Positions 35,761 to 44,596 are shown, numbered from the stretch's first letter. The stretch is 64,000 nucleotides of DNA from Pyrinomonadaceae bacterium (GCA_026129865.1 JAHCHG010000004.1:1-64000), one strand, 5' to 3'. Notes: generated by a model from the letters alone, not told the origin. Numbers and translations: made by a program.

Positions 35761-36753
35761 ATGAAAAAGATCGTTAATTCTCATCGTTTTTTCGGCTCAG
35801 AATTGTTAAAGGTTTCCGCGTTGATACTCGCCGCGGTGCTTTTGTCGAGCCTGCAGAGTGCGGCACAGAGACGGATCAGCATTCCGTCGGAATCAAAGGT
35901 GGAAAAAGATCTGATCGCGCTTTGCGATATTGCAGAAGTTTCCGGGGAAAAGACGGAAAAAATCTGCGGGATCTCGCTCGGTTACGCGCCGAATATCGGG
36001 ATGACGAGAGAAATTTCGCGCGAAAGGATCGCGCTTTCTATCGCGGCGGCGGGTTTTTCTGCGGGAGAGTTTCAGATCAAATCGCCTGAGATCGTACGAA
36101 TTTCGCGCCGCGGACAGCACATCGACCGATCCCTGATCCGCGCAGCTATCGAAAACGCGGTTGCGGACATGTTTTCCTCGAGTGCGCTGGAAATTCGCAT
36201 CGTGAGGATCGATCAGATTCCCGTTCTGGAAGGACCGGTCGGAACGGTTGAAGTTCGAACAAGTCTGCGCGAGGTTGCAAATCCATTTGCGCCGTTCGCT
36301 CTTCCGGTCGAAATTAGGATAGACGACCGCGTCTTCCGGCGAACCGCCGTCAATGTTGAACTCGAGGGCTTTGCCGATATTCTCGTCGCGTCGCGCGATC
36401 TCTCGACAAATTCGGGAATTCTTCCGGACGACGTCCGCATCGAACGCCGCCGGCTTGAGCGCACGCCGGCATATTACTTGCGCGATTTTGAAAAACTTCG
36501 CGGAGTCAAATTGATCAAAAACATCTCATCCGGCAGCGAAATTACCGCTGATTCTTTCGTATCCGCAGTCGTCGTGAGATCCGGCGATCTGGTCAAGATC
36601 GTCGGGCAATCCGGCGCGATGCAGATAACGGTTTCCGGCGAAGCGAGAACTTCGGGGAAGATCGGCGACCGCATAGCGGTTAAGAACAAACAGTCGAACG
36701 CCATCATCCAGGCGACGGTCATTGATGAAGGATTCGTGAAGATCTACTTCTAA
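35761..36753 (+). CDS. flgA: Flagellar P-ring assembly chaperone FlgA
   Basis: Periplasmic chaperone needed to polymerise FlgI into the P ring. The 330-residue precursor has a signal peptide (LLKVSALILAAVLLSSLQSAAQ, cleavage near 35) and a C-terminal SAF/ChapFlgA domain (LVASRDLSTNSGILPDDVRIERRRL...GSEITADSFVSAVVVRSGDLVKIVGQSGAMQITVSGEARTSGKIGD...). It is longer than E. coli FlgA (219) because of an extra N-terminal domain of about 100 residues with two cysteines. FlgA with flgH and flgI indicates a diderm envelope. Confidence 0.93.
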   Translation: MKKIVNSHRFFGSELLKVSALILAAVLLSSLQSAAQRRISIPSESKVEKDLIALCDIAEVSGEKTEKICGISLGYAPNIGMTREISRERIALSIAAAGFSAGEFQIKSPEIVRISRRGQHIDRSLIRAAIENAVADMFSSSALEIRIVRIDQIPVLEGPVGTVEVRTSLREVANPFAPFALPVEIRIDDRVFRRTAVNVELEGFADILVASRDLSTNSGILPDDVRIERRRLERTPAYYLRDFEKLRGVKLIKNISSGSEITADSFVSAVVVRSGDLVKIVGQSGAMQITVSGEARTSGKIGDRIAVKNKQSNAIIQATVIDEGFVKIYF

Positions 36754-36773
36754 AATTGTCTTAAAAGAGCATT

Positions 36774-37496
36774 ATGAAAAACTTAACGATATTGTCGATC
36801 ATTGCATTTTCACTTCTGACCGTTTCGGTCGGCGCGCAATATAAAGATCCTAAATCCAAAACGAACAAGTCTCTGCCTAAATTAAATGTAGTTGAGATCG
36901 AACCCGACGAACCGATCGTTTTGCTGAAAGAAAAGGAAACGCCCGCGAACGGGTCTCTTTTCACCGACGGCGCGGCGAACGGAAATCTTTTGATCGATTT
37001 TAAGGCGCGCCGCGTCGGCGATCTGGTTTTTGTCGATGTCGTCGAAAGCAGCGAGGCGACGGTTGAATCGGGCGCGAAACGCGACCGCGATTCGGGCACC
37101 GTCGGCGGCGTCGTTACGGCAGCCGGCGCGCTTCCGGTTCCCGGCGCAGCCGTGGCAGGTGCAGTGATCGGCGCGCTTGGGAAGCGAAAATATGACGGCA
37201 AAGGTTCAACGCAGAGAGCGAGCGACGTCCGCGCGCGGATAACGGCGCGCGTTGTCGAGGTTTTGCCGAACGGCGATCTGCGGATCGAAGCGCTGAAATT
37301 GGTTCGCATCAACAAAGAGACGGAACAGGTTGCCGTTACGGGAATCGTTCGTCCGAACGATCTGAATTCCGACAACTCGATCGCGACCTTTGAGATCGGC
37401 GATCTGCGCGTCGAATTTAATGGCAAGGGAGTTGCAAGTAAGGATAATGCACCCGGATGGTTGTTCCGGTTGTTTGACAAGATCTCCCCATTTTAG
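36774..37496 (+). CDS. flgH: Flagellar L-ring protein FlgH
   Basis: Forms the outer-membrane L ring around the rod. The 240-residue product carries the FlgH core GSLFTDGAANGNLLIDFKARRVGDLVFVDVVESSEATV and the C-terminal GDLRIEALKLVRINKETEQVAVTGIVRPNDLNSDNS. The N-terminal signal peptide (MKNLTILSIIAFSLLTVSVGAQ) has no lipobox cysteine, and no cysteine is seen anywhere in the protein, whereas FlgH of enterobacteria is a lipoprotein. The length and domain are otherwise normal. It is co-transcribed with flgA and flgI. Confidence 0.94.
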   Translation: MKNLTILSIIAFSLLTVSVGAQYKDPKSKTNKSLPKLNVVEIEPDEPIVLLKEKETPANGSLFTDGAANGNLLIDFKARRVGDLVFVDVVESSEATVESGAKRDRDSGTVGGVVTAAGALPVPGAAVAGAVIGALGKRKYDGKGSTQRASDVRARITARVVEVLPNGDLRIEALKLVRINKETEQVAVTGIVRPNDLNSDNSIATFEIGDLRVEFNGKGVASKDNAPGWLFRLFDKISPF

Positions 37497-37549
37497 ACTA
37501 GCGGAATTCGCATTGACGGAATTCCGAAAATTAACGGAAACACCGATAA

Positions 37550-38716
37550 ATGCTAAACAATTCACCAACAAAACAAAGCAGCGGCAAACTTCGTAAGGCG
37601 GGTTTGCCGCTGCTGTTTATTTTTCTGGCGGCTTTTCAAACGGCGGTTTACTGTCAACAAACCGACGAACCGTTTCAGGTTCGCGTCAAGGATTTGGCGG
37701 ACATCGAAGGCGTTCGATCGAACCAGCTTGTCGGCTACGGTTTGGTCGTCGGATTGAATAAAACGGGCGACCGCGTTCAGCAAAATATTTATGCGCGGCA
37801 AACGCTGCAGAACTTGCTCGAGCGGATGGGAATTTCGACCGACGCTGCCGGGTTAAAGCCGGAAAACATTGCGACGGTTCTGGTTACCGCAAATCTTCCG
37901 CCGTTCGTCCGGCAGGGAATGAAGATAGATGCGACGGTTTCCTCGATCGGTGACGCGAAAAGCCTGCAGGGCGGAACATTGATAATGACGCCGCTAAAAG
38001 GAATTGACGGGCAGATCTACGCGGTCGCGCAAGGCTCCGTTTCGATCGGCGGAATTTCAGCCGGAAAGCAGGGAAATTCTGTCGAGATAAATCATCCGAC
38101 TGTCGGCAGACTTCCAAACGGAGCGACGGTCGAAAGATCGGTTCCGACGGAGCTTGCGGCGAACGATCAGCTTAATTTGATATTAAAGAACGACGATTTT
38201 TCAACGGCGTCAAAGCTCAATCAGGTGATCAATGCAAAATTCGGTGCCGGAACGTCGCGCGCGCTTGACGGTCGAAACATCGAGGTGAAGTTACCGGAAA
38301 GTTTTAAGAACGACCGCGTGATGTTTATTGCCGAAATGGAAAATCTACGTTTAAGTCCGGAAAAGATCGCGAAAGTCGTGATAAACGAACGGACCGGCAC
38401 GATTATCATGGGGCGCGAAGTCCGGCTCGGCGCCGTCGCGATTTCGCAGGGCGGAGTAACCGTCCGTGTCGGAACCGAATTTCAGGTTTCACAGCCGGGA
38501 ATTTTATCCCGGACCGGCGAAACGCAGGTCGTTCCGCAAACGACCGTAGATGTCGAACAGAAGGCGCCTGAATCGGTGATCTTAAAAGACGGCGCAACGA
38601 TCGACGAAGTCGTTCGCGGCTTAAGGGCGCTCGGCGTGACCGCGCGCGACATAATCAGCATTCTGCAGGCGATAAAAAGCGCCGGCGCGATGAACGCGGA
38701 TCTTGAAATGCAGTAA
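37550..38716 (+). CDS. flgI: Flagellar P-ring protein FlgI
   Basis: Builds the peptidoglycan-associated P ring. The 388 residues comprise a signal peptide (LPLLFIFLAAFQTAVYCQQ) and the FlgI domain with RVKDLADIEGVRSNQLVGYGLVVGLNKTGDR, GMKIDATVSSIGDAKSLQGGTLIMTPLKG and the C-terminal LRALGVTARDIISILQAIKSAGAMNADLEM. All are full-length family hallmarks. The stop codon lies one base before a heptad array. Confidence 0.97.
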   Translation: MLNNSPTKQSSGKLRKAGLPLLFIFLAAFQTAVYCQQTDEPFQVRVKDLADIEGVRSNQLVGYGLVVGLNKTGDRVQQNIYARQTLQNLLERMGISTDAAGLKPENIATVLVTANLPPFVRQGMKIDATVSSIGDAKSLQGGTLIMTPLKGIDGQIYAVAQGSVSIGGISAGKQGNSVEINHPTVGRLPNGATVERSVPTELAANDQLNLILKNDDFSTASKLNQVINAKFGAGTSRALDGRNIEVKLPESFKNDRVMFIAEMENLRLSPEKIAKVVINERTGTIIMGREVRLGAVAISQGGVTVRVGTEFQVSQPGILSRTGETQVVPQTTVDVEQKAPESVILKDGATIDEVVRGLRALGVTARDIISILQAIKSAGAMNADLEMQ

Positions 38717-38717
38717 G

Positions 38718-38836
38718 TCAGTCCAGAGTCCGGAGTCGAGAGTCCAGAGTCCAGAGTCCTTAGTTCAAGGTTCAAGGTTCAAGGTTCAAGGTTCAAAGTT
38801 CAAAAATCGAAAATCGAAAATCGAAAATCAAAATTC
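38718..38836. repeat. Array of 17 in-phase heptanucleotides between flgI and flgJ
   Basis: Seventeen seven-base units without slip from 38718 to 38836. The blocks follow the order AGAGTCC (to 38759), AAGGTTC (38760-38801), then GAAAATC (38802-38836). The first two blocks match the first two blocks of the array at 34742. Non-coding, ending 46 bases before the flgJ ATG. Confidence 0.95.
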
Positions 38837-38882
38837 CACGATCAAATTACACAGTTCACCGACCATTTAGATTAAAGTTTCA

Positions 38883-39830
38883 ATGAACATTTCAGCATTA
38901 ACAAATTCACCGAATCTCGATAATTTGACGAAGAAATCGTCGAATTATGAAATGCGCGCGGTCGCCAAACAGTTTGAGGCGATCATGCTGACGCAATTGA
39001 CTTCGGCTTTGAGCGGGTCCGACTCGGATGAAGATTCGCTGTTCGGCAGCGACGGCGGCAGCGGGCTGGCGAAACAGATGTTTGCCGAACAAATGGCGAA
39101 GACGATGGCGGAATCCGGCGGAATCGGTTTGGCGGATCTGATCATGCAAAAATTTGAAGCGCAGGGAAAATCTGCCGAATCCGGAAAATTCTCCAACGCG
39201 ATCGACGCCGTTCGTGAAATTAAAGGCGGAATTTCGTTAGAAAATTTCAAAGGCGACGTAAGTGTTTTCGAGGTTGTATCGACATACGAAGACCAGATGA
39301 AGGCAGATATCGCGAACGGATTGATCAAAGATCCCGTTGCCGAGTTTCCGGCTGTCAAATCGGCGATCGCCGACGTGCGAGGTTTAGATATTTCAAAACT
39401 CGGCGGAAAGTTGACCGAAGTTGCATACGAAATGCCGTTGACAGGAAGAATCTCGTCCGAATTCGGCAACCGCTTTCACCCGATCGACAAGAAAACTAAA
39501 TTTCACTCCGGTTTGGACATCGCCGTCCCGCGCGGAACGCCGATCGCAGCGGCGGCTGACGGAGTTGTTACATTTGCCGGTAAAAAAGGCGGTTACGGCA
39601 ACGTCGTGATCCTTGAACATGCGGACGGGCGTACCACATTTTACGCGCATTGCGATAAACTGCTTGTCGAAAAGGGAGACACAGTTTCAGCCGGGTTCGA
39701 GATCGCAAAAGCCGGTTCGACCGGAAAATCGACTGGACCGCACTTACATTTTGAAGTCCGCGAAAACGGAAAGCCGATCGACCCGCTGAAGTTTTTGTCT
39801 AATGTTTTACCCGATCGAGCCGAAAAGTAG
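38883..39830 (+). CDS. flgJ: FlgJ rod-cap domain fused to an M23 peptidase
   Basis: The N-terminal 100 residues are a FlgJ rod-binding domain (MRAVAKQFEAIMLTQLTSAL...GGSGLAKQMFAEQMAKTMAESGGIGLADLIM), which caps the growing rod. The C-terminal 120 residues are a LytM/M23 metallopeptidase with the zinc ligands in HSGLD (H...D) and HLHFE. Normal proteobacterial FlgJ has a glucosaminidase (GH73) there, or no enzyme. The fusion suggests peptide cross-links, not glycan, are cut where the rod passes the peptidoglycan. A linker of about 90 residues separates the domains. The ATG has no clear Shine-Dalgarno. Confidence 0.93.
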   Translation: MNISALTNSPNLDNLTKKSSNYEMRAVAKQFEAIMLTQLTSALSGSDSDEDSLFGSDGGSGLAKQMFAEQMAKTMAESGGIGLADLIMQKFEAQGKSAESGKFSNAIDAVREIKGGISLENFKGDVSVFEVVSTYEDQMKADIANGLIKDPVAEFPAVKSAIADVRGLDISKLGGKLTEVAYEMPLTGRISSEFGNRFHPIDKKTKFHSGLDIAVPRGTPIAAAADGVVTFAGKKGGYGNVVILEHADGRTTFYAHCDKLLVEKGDTVSAGFEIAKAGSTGKSTGPHLHFEVRENGKPIDPLKFLSNVLPDRAEK

Positions 39831-39862
39831 ATGGGCAAGAACCGTAATTTAAGGACAAAACC

Positions 39863-40171
39863 ATGAGTAAAATAAATATCAACAAAACCGCCGATATCGA
39901 TTCGATACGAGGTGTACGTCAAAACGAACTGTCGCAGCTCGCGAAATCGGCTTCGACAAAAACCCCGGAAAAAGCTGCGAAATCAGAAGACAAACTTGAA
40001 CTTTCCGACCGCGCGGCGGAAGTAGGAAAATTGGTCGATCAGGTCAAACAGCTGCCGGATGTTCGTCAAGAAAAGGTAGCAGAACTTCGCGTGCAGATCG
40101 CAGCCGGCGAATATCAGCCGACCGATGAAGAGATCGCAAATGCGATCATCAAAGACGAAAGTAAGGCTTAG
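39863..40171 (+). CDS. flgM: Anti-sigma-28 factor FlgM
   Basis: Binds and holds FliA until exported by the completed hook-basal body, which releases late transcription. At 102 residues it has FlgM length, with a disordered N-terminal half and the sigma-binding C-terminal helices SDRAAEVGKLVDQVKQLPDVRQEKVAELRVQIAAGEYQPTDEEIANAII, the family pattern. AAGGA lies about eight bases before the ATG. It is in the same operon as fliA, so both are under the same sigma-54 promoter; no separate sigma-28 promoter was found next to it. Confidence 0.93.
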   Translation: MSKININKTADIDSIRGVRQNELSQLAKSASTKTPEKAAKSEDKLELSDRAAEVGKLVDQVKQLPDVRQEKVAELRVQIAAGEYQPTDEEIANAIIKDESKA

Positions 40172-40201
40172 CGAAACATATATAGCCGCTAATAAAAAAA
40201 T

Positions 40202-40654
40202 ATGCAGGACGAATTGATAAAAAAAGTAGCCGCTTTAATGGCAGAACAAACTTCGGCGTATTCACGACTCGAAAGCGCCACTGCGCAGCTTTCTACGGTG
40301 ATGATGCGCGGCGAATCTTCGTCCATCGAATCGCTTTCAAAAGCCGGTGAAAAGGAGCTTTTGGCAATGCGTTCGCGGCTTTTGGAAATAACATCCGATC
40401 TGACCCGTTTTGCCGAGATCCGCGCTAAAGAACCTGAACGTTCCCCGCTCGACCCCGACGCGCGCGAACATTTTGAAAGTTCGGCAAAGGCGCTTGTCGA
40501 AGCCTCAAAATCATTTCAGCGAACGGCGGGACGCGCCTCAAGTTTGGCGCTCGGCGGAATTTCGTTCGCAAACGCCTGTATTCAAATGTGCGGTCTGCCG
40601 CCGACGACTTACCGTGCACCGGTGATCAGATACGCAGAAGGAGCCGGTCGATGA
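40202..40654 (+). CDS. flgN: FlgN-like export chaperone
   Basis: A helical cytoplasmic protein of 150 residues with long amphipathic helices (ELIKKVAALMAEQTSAYSRLESATAQL, EKELLAMRSRLLEITSDLTRF). Its place between flgM and flgK and its size match FlgN, the chaperone that delivers FlgK and FlgL to the export gate. The C-terminus (MCGLPPTTYRAPVIRYAEGAGR) is likely disordered. Its stop overlaps the flgK start by four bases (ATGA), so translation is coupled with its cargo. Sequence similarity within FlgN is low, so the call rests mostly on context. Confidence 0.8.
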   Translation: MQDELIKKVAALMAEQTSAYSRLESATAQLSTVMMRGESSSIESLSKAGEKELLAMRSRLLEITSDLTRFAEIRAKEPERSPLDPDAREHFESSAKALVEASKSFQRTAGRASSLALGGISFANACIQMCGLPPTTYRAPVIRYAEGAGR

Positions 40655-42033
40655 GCATAAATTTTTCACTTTTTGAAATTGGAAGAACGGCGCTTAATGC
40701 AAATCAGCTTGGCATTTCGGTTACCGGGCAGAACATTGCAAATGTAAATACGCCGGGATATTCACGTCAGCGCGTTAACCTTGCCGAAAATACGCCGCAG
40801 CAATTTGGACGCTTCGCGGTCGGAACCGGTGTTTCGATCCAGGGTGTCCAATCGTTTCGCGACCGCTTTATTCAATCGCGAATTCAAACCGAAACAGGTA
40901 TAGCCGGACGCTTAAATGCCGAGCGCGACGCGCTCTATCCGGTCGAATCCGCATTGCAGGGAAGCGAGAACGGCGGACTTCAGAGCGCTTTGACGAATTT
41001 CTTCGGTGCTTTTCGCGATCTTGAAGCAAATCCGAATTCGACTGCGCTGCGCGGTATCGTCGCTCAAAAAGGTTCAAATCTCGCGGCGGCGTTTCAATCG
41101 ACCCGAGGTCGTCTCGATCAAATTCGTCGCGGTACGGACGCCGAGCTGAGAAATACTGCGGAGAGCGTAAACAACTTAACGCCGCAGATCGCCGAATTTA
41201 ATAAACAGATCAAACAGATCGAATCGGTCGGCGGAAACGCTTCGTCGCTGATAGATCAGCGAACCGAACTCATCAACCGTGTTTCGGAACTCACGGGCGC
41301 GCGGTCGACGGATAACCTGGACGGCACGATATCGCTTACGATCGGCGAAGGTCGCGCACTCGTTGCCGGCGCCAACGCATTTCAGCTCGAGGTTCAAAGT
41401 ACGCCGCCGCTCGGGCTTACTTCAATTTCGCTCGGCGGCGATCCCGCCATATTTGATGAAGGCAAGATAAAAGGACTTCAGAACGCTTTGTCGTTCACGT
41501 CCGGTCAGATCGATTCGCTCGATGCCCTGGCGGCGTCGGTTGCGGCTCGTGTTAATGCGATCCATTCATCCGGGACGGATCTTGACGGAAATCCCGGTAT
41601 TAGCTTTTTTGATGATTCTGCGCCGGTAACGGCGGCAAATTTCGCCGTAAATTTTGCGATCATAAACGATCCGCGGCTTGTCGTCGCATCGCCTTTGACA
41701 CAGCCCGGGCAGACCGGAACGGTTGCGGGCGAGATCGCAAATCTTTTGACCGATGCAGGAAACACCGTCGGCACTCGAACAGGTTCGTTCAATTCGATAT
41801 TTGGTTCAATGGTCTCGGAAGCCGGCGAACGAGTTCGTCTCGCCGATGATGGTTTGACTACGCAGGGCGTAATTCTTTCGCAGGCGATAGCTCAGCGCGA
41901 TTCGGTTTCCGGAGTTTCGCTCGATGAAGAAGCGATAAATTTGATGCAGTATCAACGGGCTTTCGAAGCTGCGGCAAGATTTTTGAGGGTCGCAGACGAG
42001 ATGACTCAGACGATCCTTTCACTCGCACAGTAA
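40651..42033 (+). CDS. flgK: Hook-filament junction protein FlgK (HAP1)
   Basis: First junction protein between hook and filament. I start at ATG 40651 (GAAGGAG eight bases upstream), giving 460 residues. The N-terminus MSINFSLFEIGRTALNANQLGISVTGQNIANVNTPGYSRQRVN and C-terminus GVSLDEEAINLMQYQRAFEAAARFLRVADEMTQTIL are diagnostic of FlgK. A reading frame starting at 40588 would overlap flgN and is not needed. It is exported with help of FlgN next door. Confidence 0.97.
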   Translation: MSINFSLFEIGRTALNANQLGISVTGQNIANVNTPGYSRQRVNLAENTPQQFGRFAVGTGVSIQGVQSFRDRFIQSRIQTETGIAGRLNAERDALYPVESALQGSENGGLQSALTNFFGAFRDLEANPNSTALRGIVAQKGSNLAAAFQSTRGRLDQIRRGTDAELRNTAESVNNLTPQIAEFNKQIKQIESVGGNASSLIDQRTELINRVSELTGARSTDNLDGTISLTIGEGRALVAGANAFQLEVQSTPPLGLTSISLGGDPAIFDEGKIKGLQNALSFTSGQIDSLDALAASVAARVNAIHSSGTDLDGNPGISFFDDSAPVTAANFAVNFAIINDPRLVVASPLTQPGQTGTVAGEIANLLTDAGNTVGTRTGSFNSIFGSMVSEAGERVRLADDGLTTQGVILSQAIAQRDSVSGVSLDEEAINLMQYQRAFEAAARFLRVADEMTQTILSLAQ

Positions 42034-42046
42034 TTGAGGTTGCAAA

Positions 42047-42952
42047 ATGGCTTTTAGAGTTACAGATTCGAACACAAATTCCAGCTCGGTATCGCGGATA
42101 AATTCGCACCGCGCACAGATCAGCACGCTGCAGGAGCGGCTCGCGACCGGAAAACGGATAAATCGTCCATCTGACGATCCGTTCGGCGCCGAAGCCGTGA
42201 TCAATATCAGAACTTCGCAAAACGAGATCCGTCAATTTAAACGCAATGCGGAAGCCGTAAATCTGCAGCTCGGCGCAGCCGATGAATCGATCGGAAGTTA
42301 TCAGAATCTTGTCGATCGTATCAAAACGCTGATCAGTCAAGGTTTAAGCGACACGACGACTCAGGAAGGACGAAATTCGATCGCGACCGAGGTCGAAGCG
42401 CTTCGGGAGCGGGTTCTTTCCGTCGCCAATCAAAAGTATGACGGCGAATATCTTTTCGGTGGCGTCAGGCAAAGTGAACCTCCCTTTGATCCGACCACCG
42501 GTTTGCCTTCTGCACTTCCGACGAGTTCGCGACATGTTCAGATCGAGCCCGGCACGAATGCCATCTCTGCGGGCGTTACCGCTGATACATTTCTTTCCGA
42601 CGCGGTAAGCGACATTTTTGCCGATCTCGATGCGGCGGTTACGGCACTTCGCGGAACCGGCGATCCGGTCGCCGACCGCGCCGCATTGCAAAATTCTTTT
42701 GCCCGCGCGGAAGTTTATTCCGAACTTTCAAATTCAGCCCGTTCACGTATCGGCGCGATCGTAAACATTACGGAATCGGCGATAGAGCGGCTTTCCGGAG
42801 ATTTTCTATCGTTCGACCAGCGCGCTTCGAACATTGAAGACGCAGATTTTGCAGAAACGGTCGTCGAACTTACGGAGTCGCAATCCGCTTTGGAAGCCAC
42901 TCTCCAAATGATCGCTAACGGGCGCCGTTCGCTTTTTGATTATTTGCGATAA
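42047..42952 (+). CDS. flgL: Hook-filament junction protein FlgL (HAP3)
   Basis: Second junction protein, flagellin-like. The 301 residues have N-terminal LATGKRINRPSDDPFGAEAVINIRTSQNEIRQFKRNAEAV and C-terminal RSRIGAIVNITESAIERLSGDFLSFDQRASNIEDADFAETVVELTESQSALEATLQ, as in FlgL and flagellin. The middle is shorter than in FliC. It follows flgK by 13 bases with GAGG at about eight bases upstream. The 139 bases after it hold no clear promoter or terminator. Confidence 0.96.
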   Translation: MAFRVTDSNTNSSSVSRINSHRAQISTLQERLATGKRINRPSDDPFGAEAVINIRTSQNEIRQFKRNAEAVNLQLGAADESIGSYQNLVDRIKTLISQGLSDTTTQEGRNSIATEVEALRERVLSVANQKYDGEYLFGGVRQSEPPFDPTTGLPSALPTSSRHVQIEPGTNAISAGVTADTFLSDAVSDIFADLDAAVTALRGTGDPVADRAALQNSFARAEVYSELSNSARSRIGAIVNITESAIERLSGDFLSFDQRASNIEDADFAETVVELTESQSALEATLQMIANGRRSLFDYLR

Positions 42953-43091
42953 ATAATTCCGGAACGACGTATTTACATCGCTGCTTACCTTATCGTTCTA
43001 CTGACAATTTTGAAAAAATAACGCTTCGCGAGATCGATCCCGACCGCGCAGCCTTTGCCGAAGGTACATTTAATTTTAGGGAAAAAAGATT

Positions 43092-43496
43092 ATGCCCGAA
43101 ATTTCAATAAACAATATGAATCTCGAATATAACGAAAATGCGGTGATCGATTTCACCGAAGGTTTGATCGGCTTGCCGGAAATGCGGCGAGCCGTCATTG
43201 TACCGATGTCCGATTACAGCCCGTTTTGCTGGCTGGCATCGGTCGATGACGAGCGCAACCGTTTTGTCGTCGTCGCGCCAAGTGCGGTTTTTCCGGATTA
43301 TTCACCCGATCTGCCGGAAGAATTGCGCGAATCGCCGCTTGAAACGCTGGCGATCGTAAAAATATCTTCAAATTGGGAAAACACGACGATAAACCTTCGC
43401 GCGCCGATCTTTATTAATTCCGCAACAAAACGCGGCGCACAGGTCATCCTTTCGGAAACGAAGTATCGTCTTGCCGAAGCTCTGCCGACCGCGTAA
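43092..43496 (+). CDS. fliW: Flagellar assembly factor FliW
   Basis: A 134-residue beta-barrel protein that binds flagellin or CsrA. In Bacillus subtilis and Campylobacter free flagellin takes FliW off CsrA, which then represses flagellin translation. The family signatures IDFTEGLIGLPEMRRAVIV and PFCWLASVDDERNRFVVVAPS and ETLAIVKIS are present, as is the C-terminal LRAPIFINSATKRGAQVIL. It lies 74 bases before csrA, the same linkage as in many bacteria with this switch. Confidence 0.95.
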   Translation: MPEISINNMNLEYNENAVIDFTEGLIGLPEMRRAVIVPMSDYSPFCWLASVDDERNRFVVVAPSAVFPDYSPDLPEELRESPLETLAIVKISSNWENTTINLRAPIFINSATKRGAQVILSETKYRLAEALPTA

Positions 43497-43511
43497 AGCG
43501 CGTAAGGAATG

Positions 43512-43567
43512 TGAGTTCAAAGTTCAAAGTTCAAAATTCAAAGATCAAGAATCGAAATTTCAATTTA
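43512..43567. repeat. Short heptanucleotide array directly before csrA
   Basis: Eight in-phase seven-base units: tgAGTTC, AAAGTTC twice, AAAATTC, AAAGATC, AAGAATC and two decayed units. The order GTTC, GATC, AATC agrees with the later blocks of the arrays at 34742 and 38718. It ends three bases before the csrA ATG and occupies the place of a Shine-Dalgarno. Confidence 0.85.
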
Positions 43568-43570
43568 GCT

Positions 43571-43819
43571 ATGCTGGTATTATCACGCCGCCCGGGTGAA
43601 AAAATTGTTATCGGAAACGAAGTTATCATCGAGATCTTATCGGTCAGCGGAGAAGGCGTTCGCGTCGGTATTTCCGCGCCGAAAGAAACCTCGGTTCATC
43701 GTTACGAAGTTTTTTCGGAGATCGAAAGTGAGAATCGACAAGCCGGTTCGGCTGCCGGAAATGCAGACACGACCGCACTTGAGAATCTCGCTGCGCTTTT
43801 GAGGGAGAAATCGAAATGA
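43571..43819 (+). CDS. csrA: Translational regulator CsrA
   Basis: Dimeric RNA-binding protein that blocks translation by binding GGA motifs near ribosome-binding sites. The ATG at 43571 gives the family start MLVLSRRPGEKIVIGNEVIIEILSVSGEGVRVGISAPKETSVHR, with the conserved Arg near residue 44 and the RNA-binding VHRYEV. An 82-residue length is longer than E. coli CsrA (61) due to a polar C-terminal tail ending in NLAALLREKSK, as in the FliW-type CsrA group. A longer frame from 43511 would translate the heptad repeats. Its stop overlaps the next gene (ATGA). Confidence 0.97.
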   Translation: MLVLSRRPGEKIVIGNEVIIEILSVSGEGVRVGISAPKETSVHRYEVFSEIESENRQAGSAAGNADTTALENLAALLREKSK

Positions 43820-44571
43820 AGAGCAAAATAGATTGGACGATCTGGCTTGGTGTTCTTATCGGACTGTTCGCAATCGCGGGCGGCGCGTGGTTCGAAGGAT
43901 TGAATCTTACGTTTCTCTGGCACCCAACGGCGGCGTTGATAGTTGGCGGCGGAACGCTCGGCGCGGTCATCGTCCGGCGCGGCGGGTTCGGATTGACCAA
44001 TGCCGTCGGAGCAATTTGGAAACTTCGGCATAAGGATGACGAAGACGAATCGCACCAGATCGAACTCGCGCGGCTCGCCTGGCTTTCGCGTTCGGCGCAG
44101 AAAAACGGCGTCCGGGCATACGAGAATGTCGCTGAAACGACGCTCGATCCGTTGGTTTCCCAAGGATTATTGATGGTTGCGGAACGCGCCGATCACGATC
44201 AGATAAAAGAAGCGTTAACAAGAAGGTTAGACCTCGAACACGAACAAGGTTTGGAGGATTCCTCGACGTGGGAAGCCGCCGGCGGATTTGCCCCGACGTT
44301 CGGCATTCTCGGCGCCGTAATCGGCTTGATCGGGGTTTTGCGCGTACTCGATAAACCCGAAGCGCTCGGGTTCGGCATCGCAACCGCTTTTGTTGCAACG
44401 ATCTATGGGATCGGATTCGCGAATCTATTGTTCTTTCCGCTTGCGTCGCGTCTTCGAGCGCGGCATGAACTGCGAATGAAACGCCGCGAAGAGATCGCTT
44501 CGGTCATCCTTTCTCTGAGTACAAGAGAAACTCCGCGGGCGATAATAAATCAATTTAATATGATGAAATAA
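43816..44571 (+). CDS. First stator pair, MotA/MotC-like proton- or ion-channel subunit
   Basis: A 251-residue four-helix protein of the MotA/PomA family. Two N-terminal helices (WTIWLGVLIGLFAIAGGAWF and PTAALIVGGGTLGAVIV), a cytoplasmic loop with charged segments (ELARLAWLSRSAQKNGVRAYENV, LTRRLDLEHEQGLED), and two C-terminal helices (APTFGILGAVIGLIGVLRVL, FGIATAFVATIYGIGFANLLFFPLA) match. It overlaps csrA by four bases and is followed by a MotB-like gene, so csrA and this stator are one transcript. The window has a second MotA at 62775, which makes this one most like the Pseudomonas MotC or the PomA type. The coupling ion cannot be read from sequence. Confidence 0.93.
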   Translation: MKSKIDWTIWLGVLIGLFAIAGGAWFEGLNLTFLWHPTAALIVGGGTLGAVIVRRGGFGLTNAVGAIWKLRHKDDEDESHQIELARLAWLSRSAQKNGVRAYENVAETTLDPLVSQGLLMVAERADHDQIKEALTRRLDLEHEQGLEDSSTWEAAGGFAPTFGILGAVIGLIGVLRVLDKPEALGFGIATAFVATIYGIGFANLLFFPLASRLRARHELRMKRREEIASVILSLSTRETPRAIINQFNMMK

Positions 44572-44596
44572 CGCGGCGCTTATTTATTGAATACTA

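Noticed and set aside
34742..38836. CRISPR array as an explanation of the repeated stretches
   Set aside because: Units are seven bases with no spacers and change in blocks; no cas gene is present.
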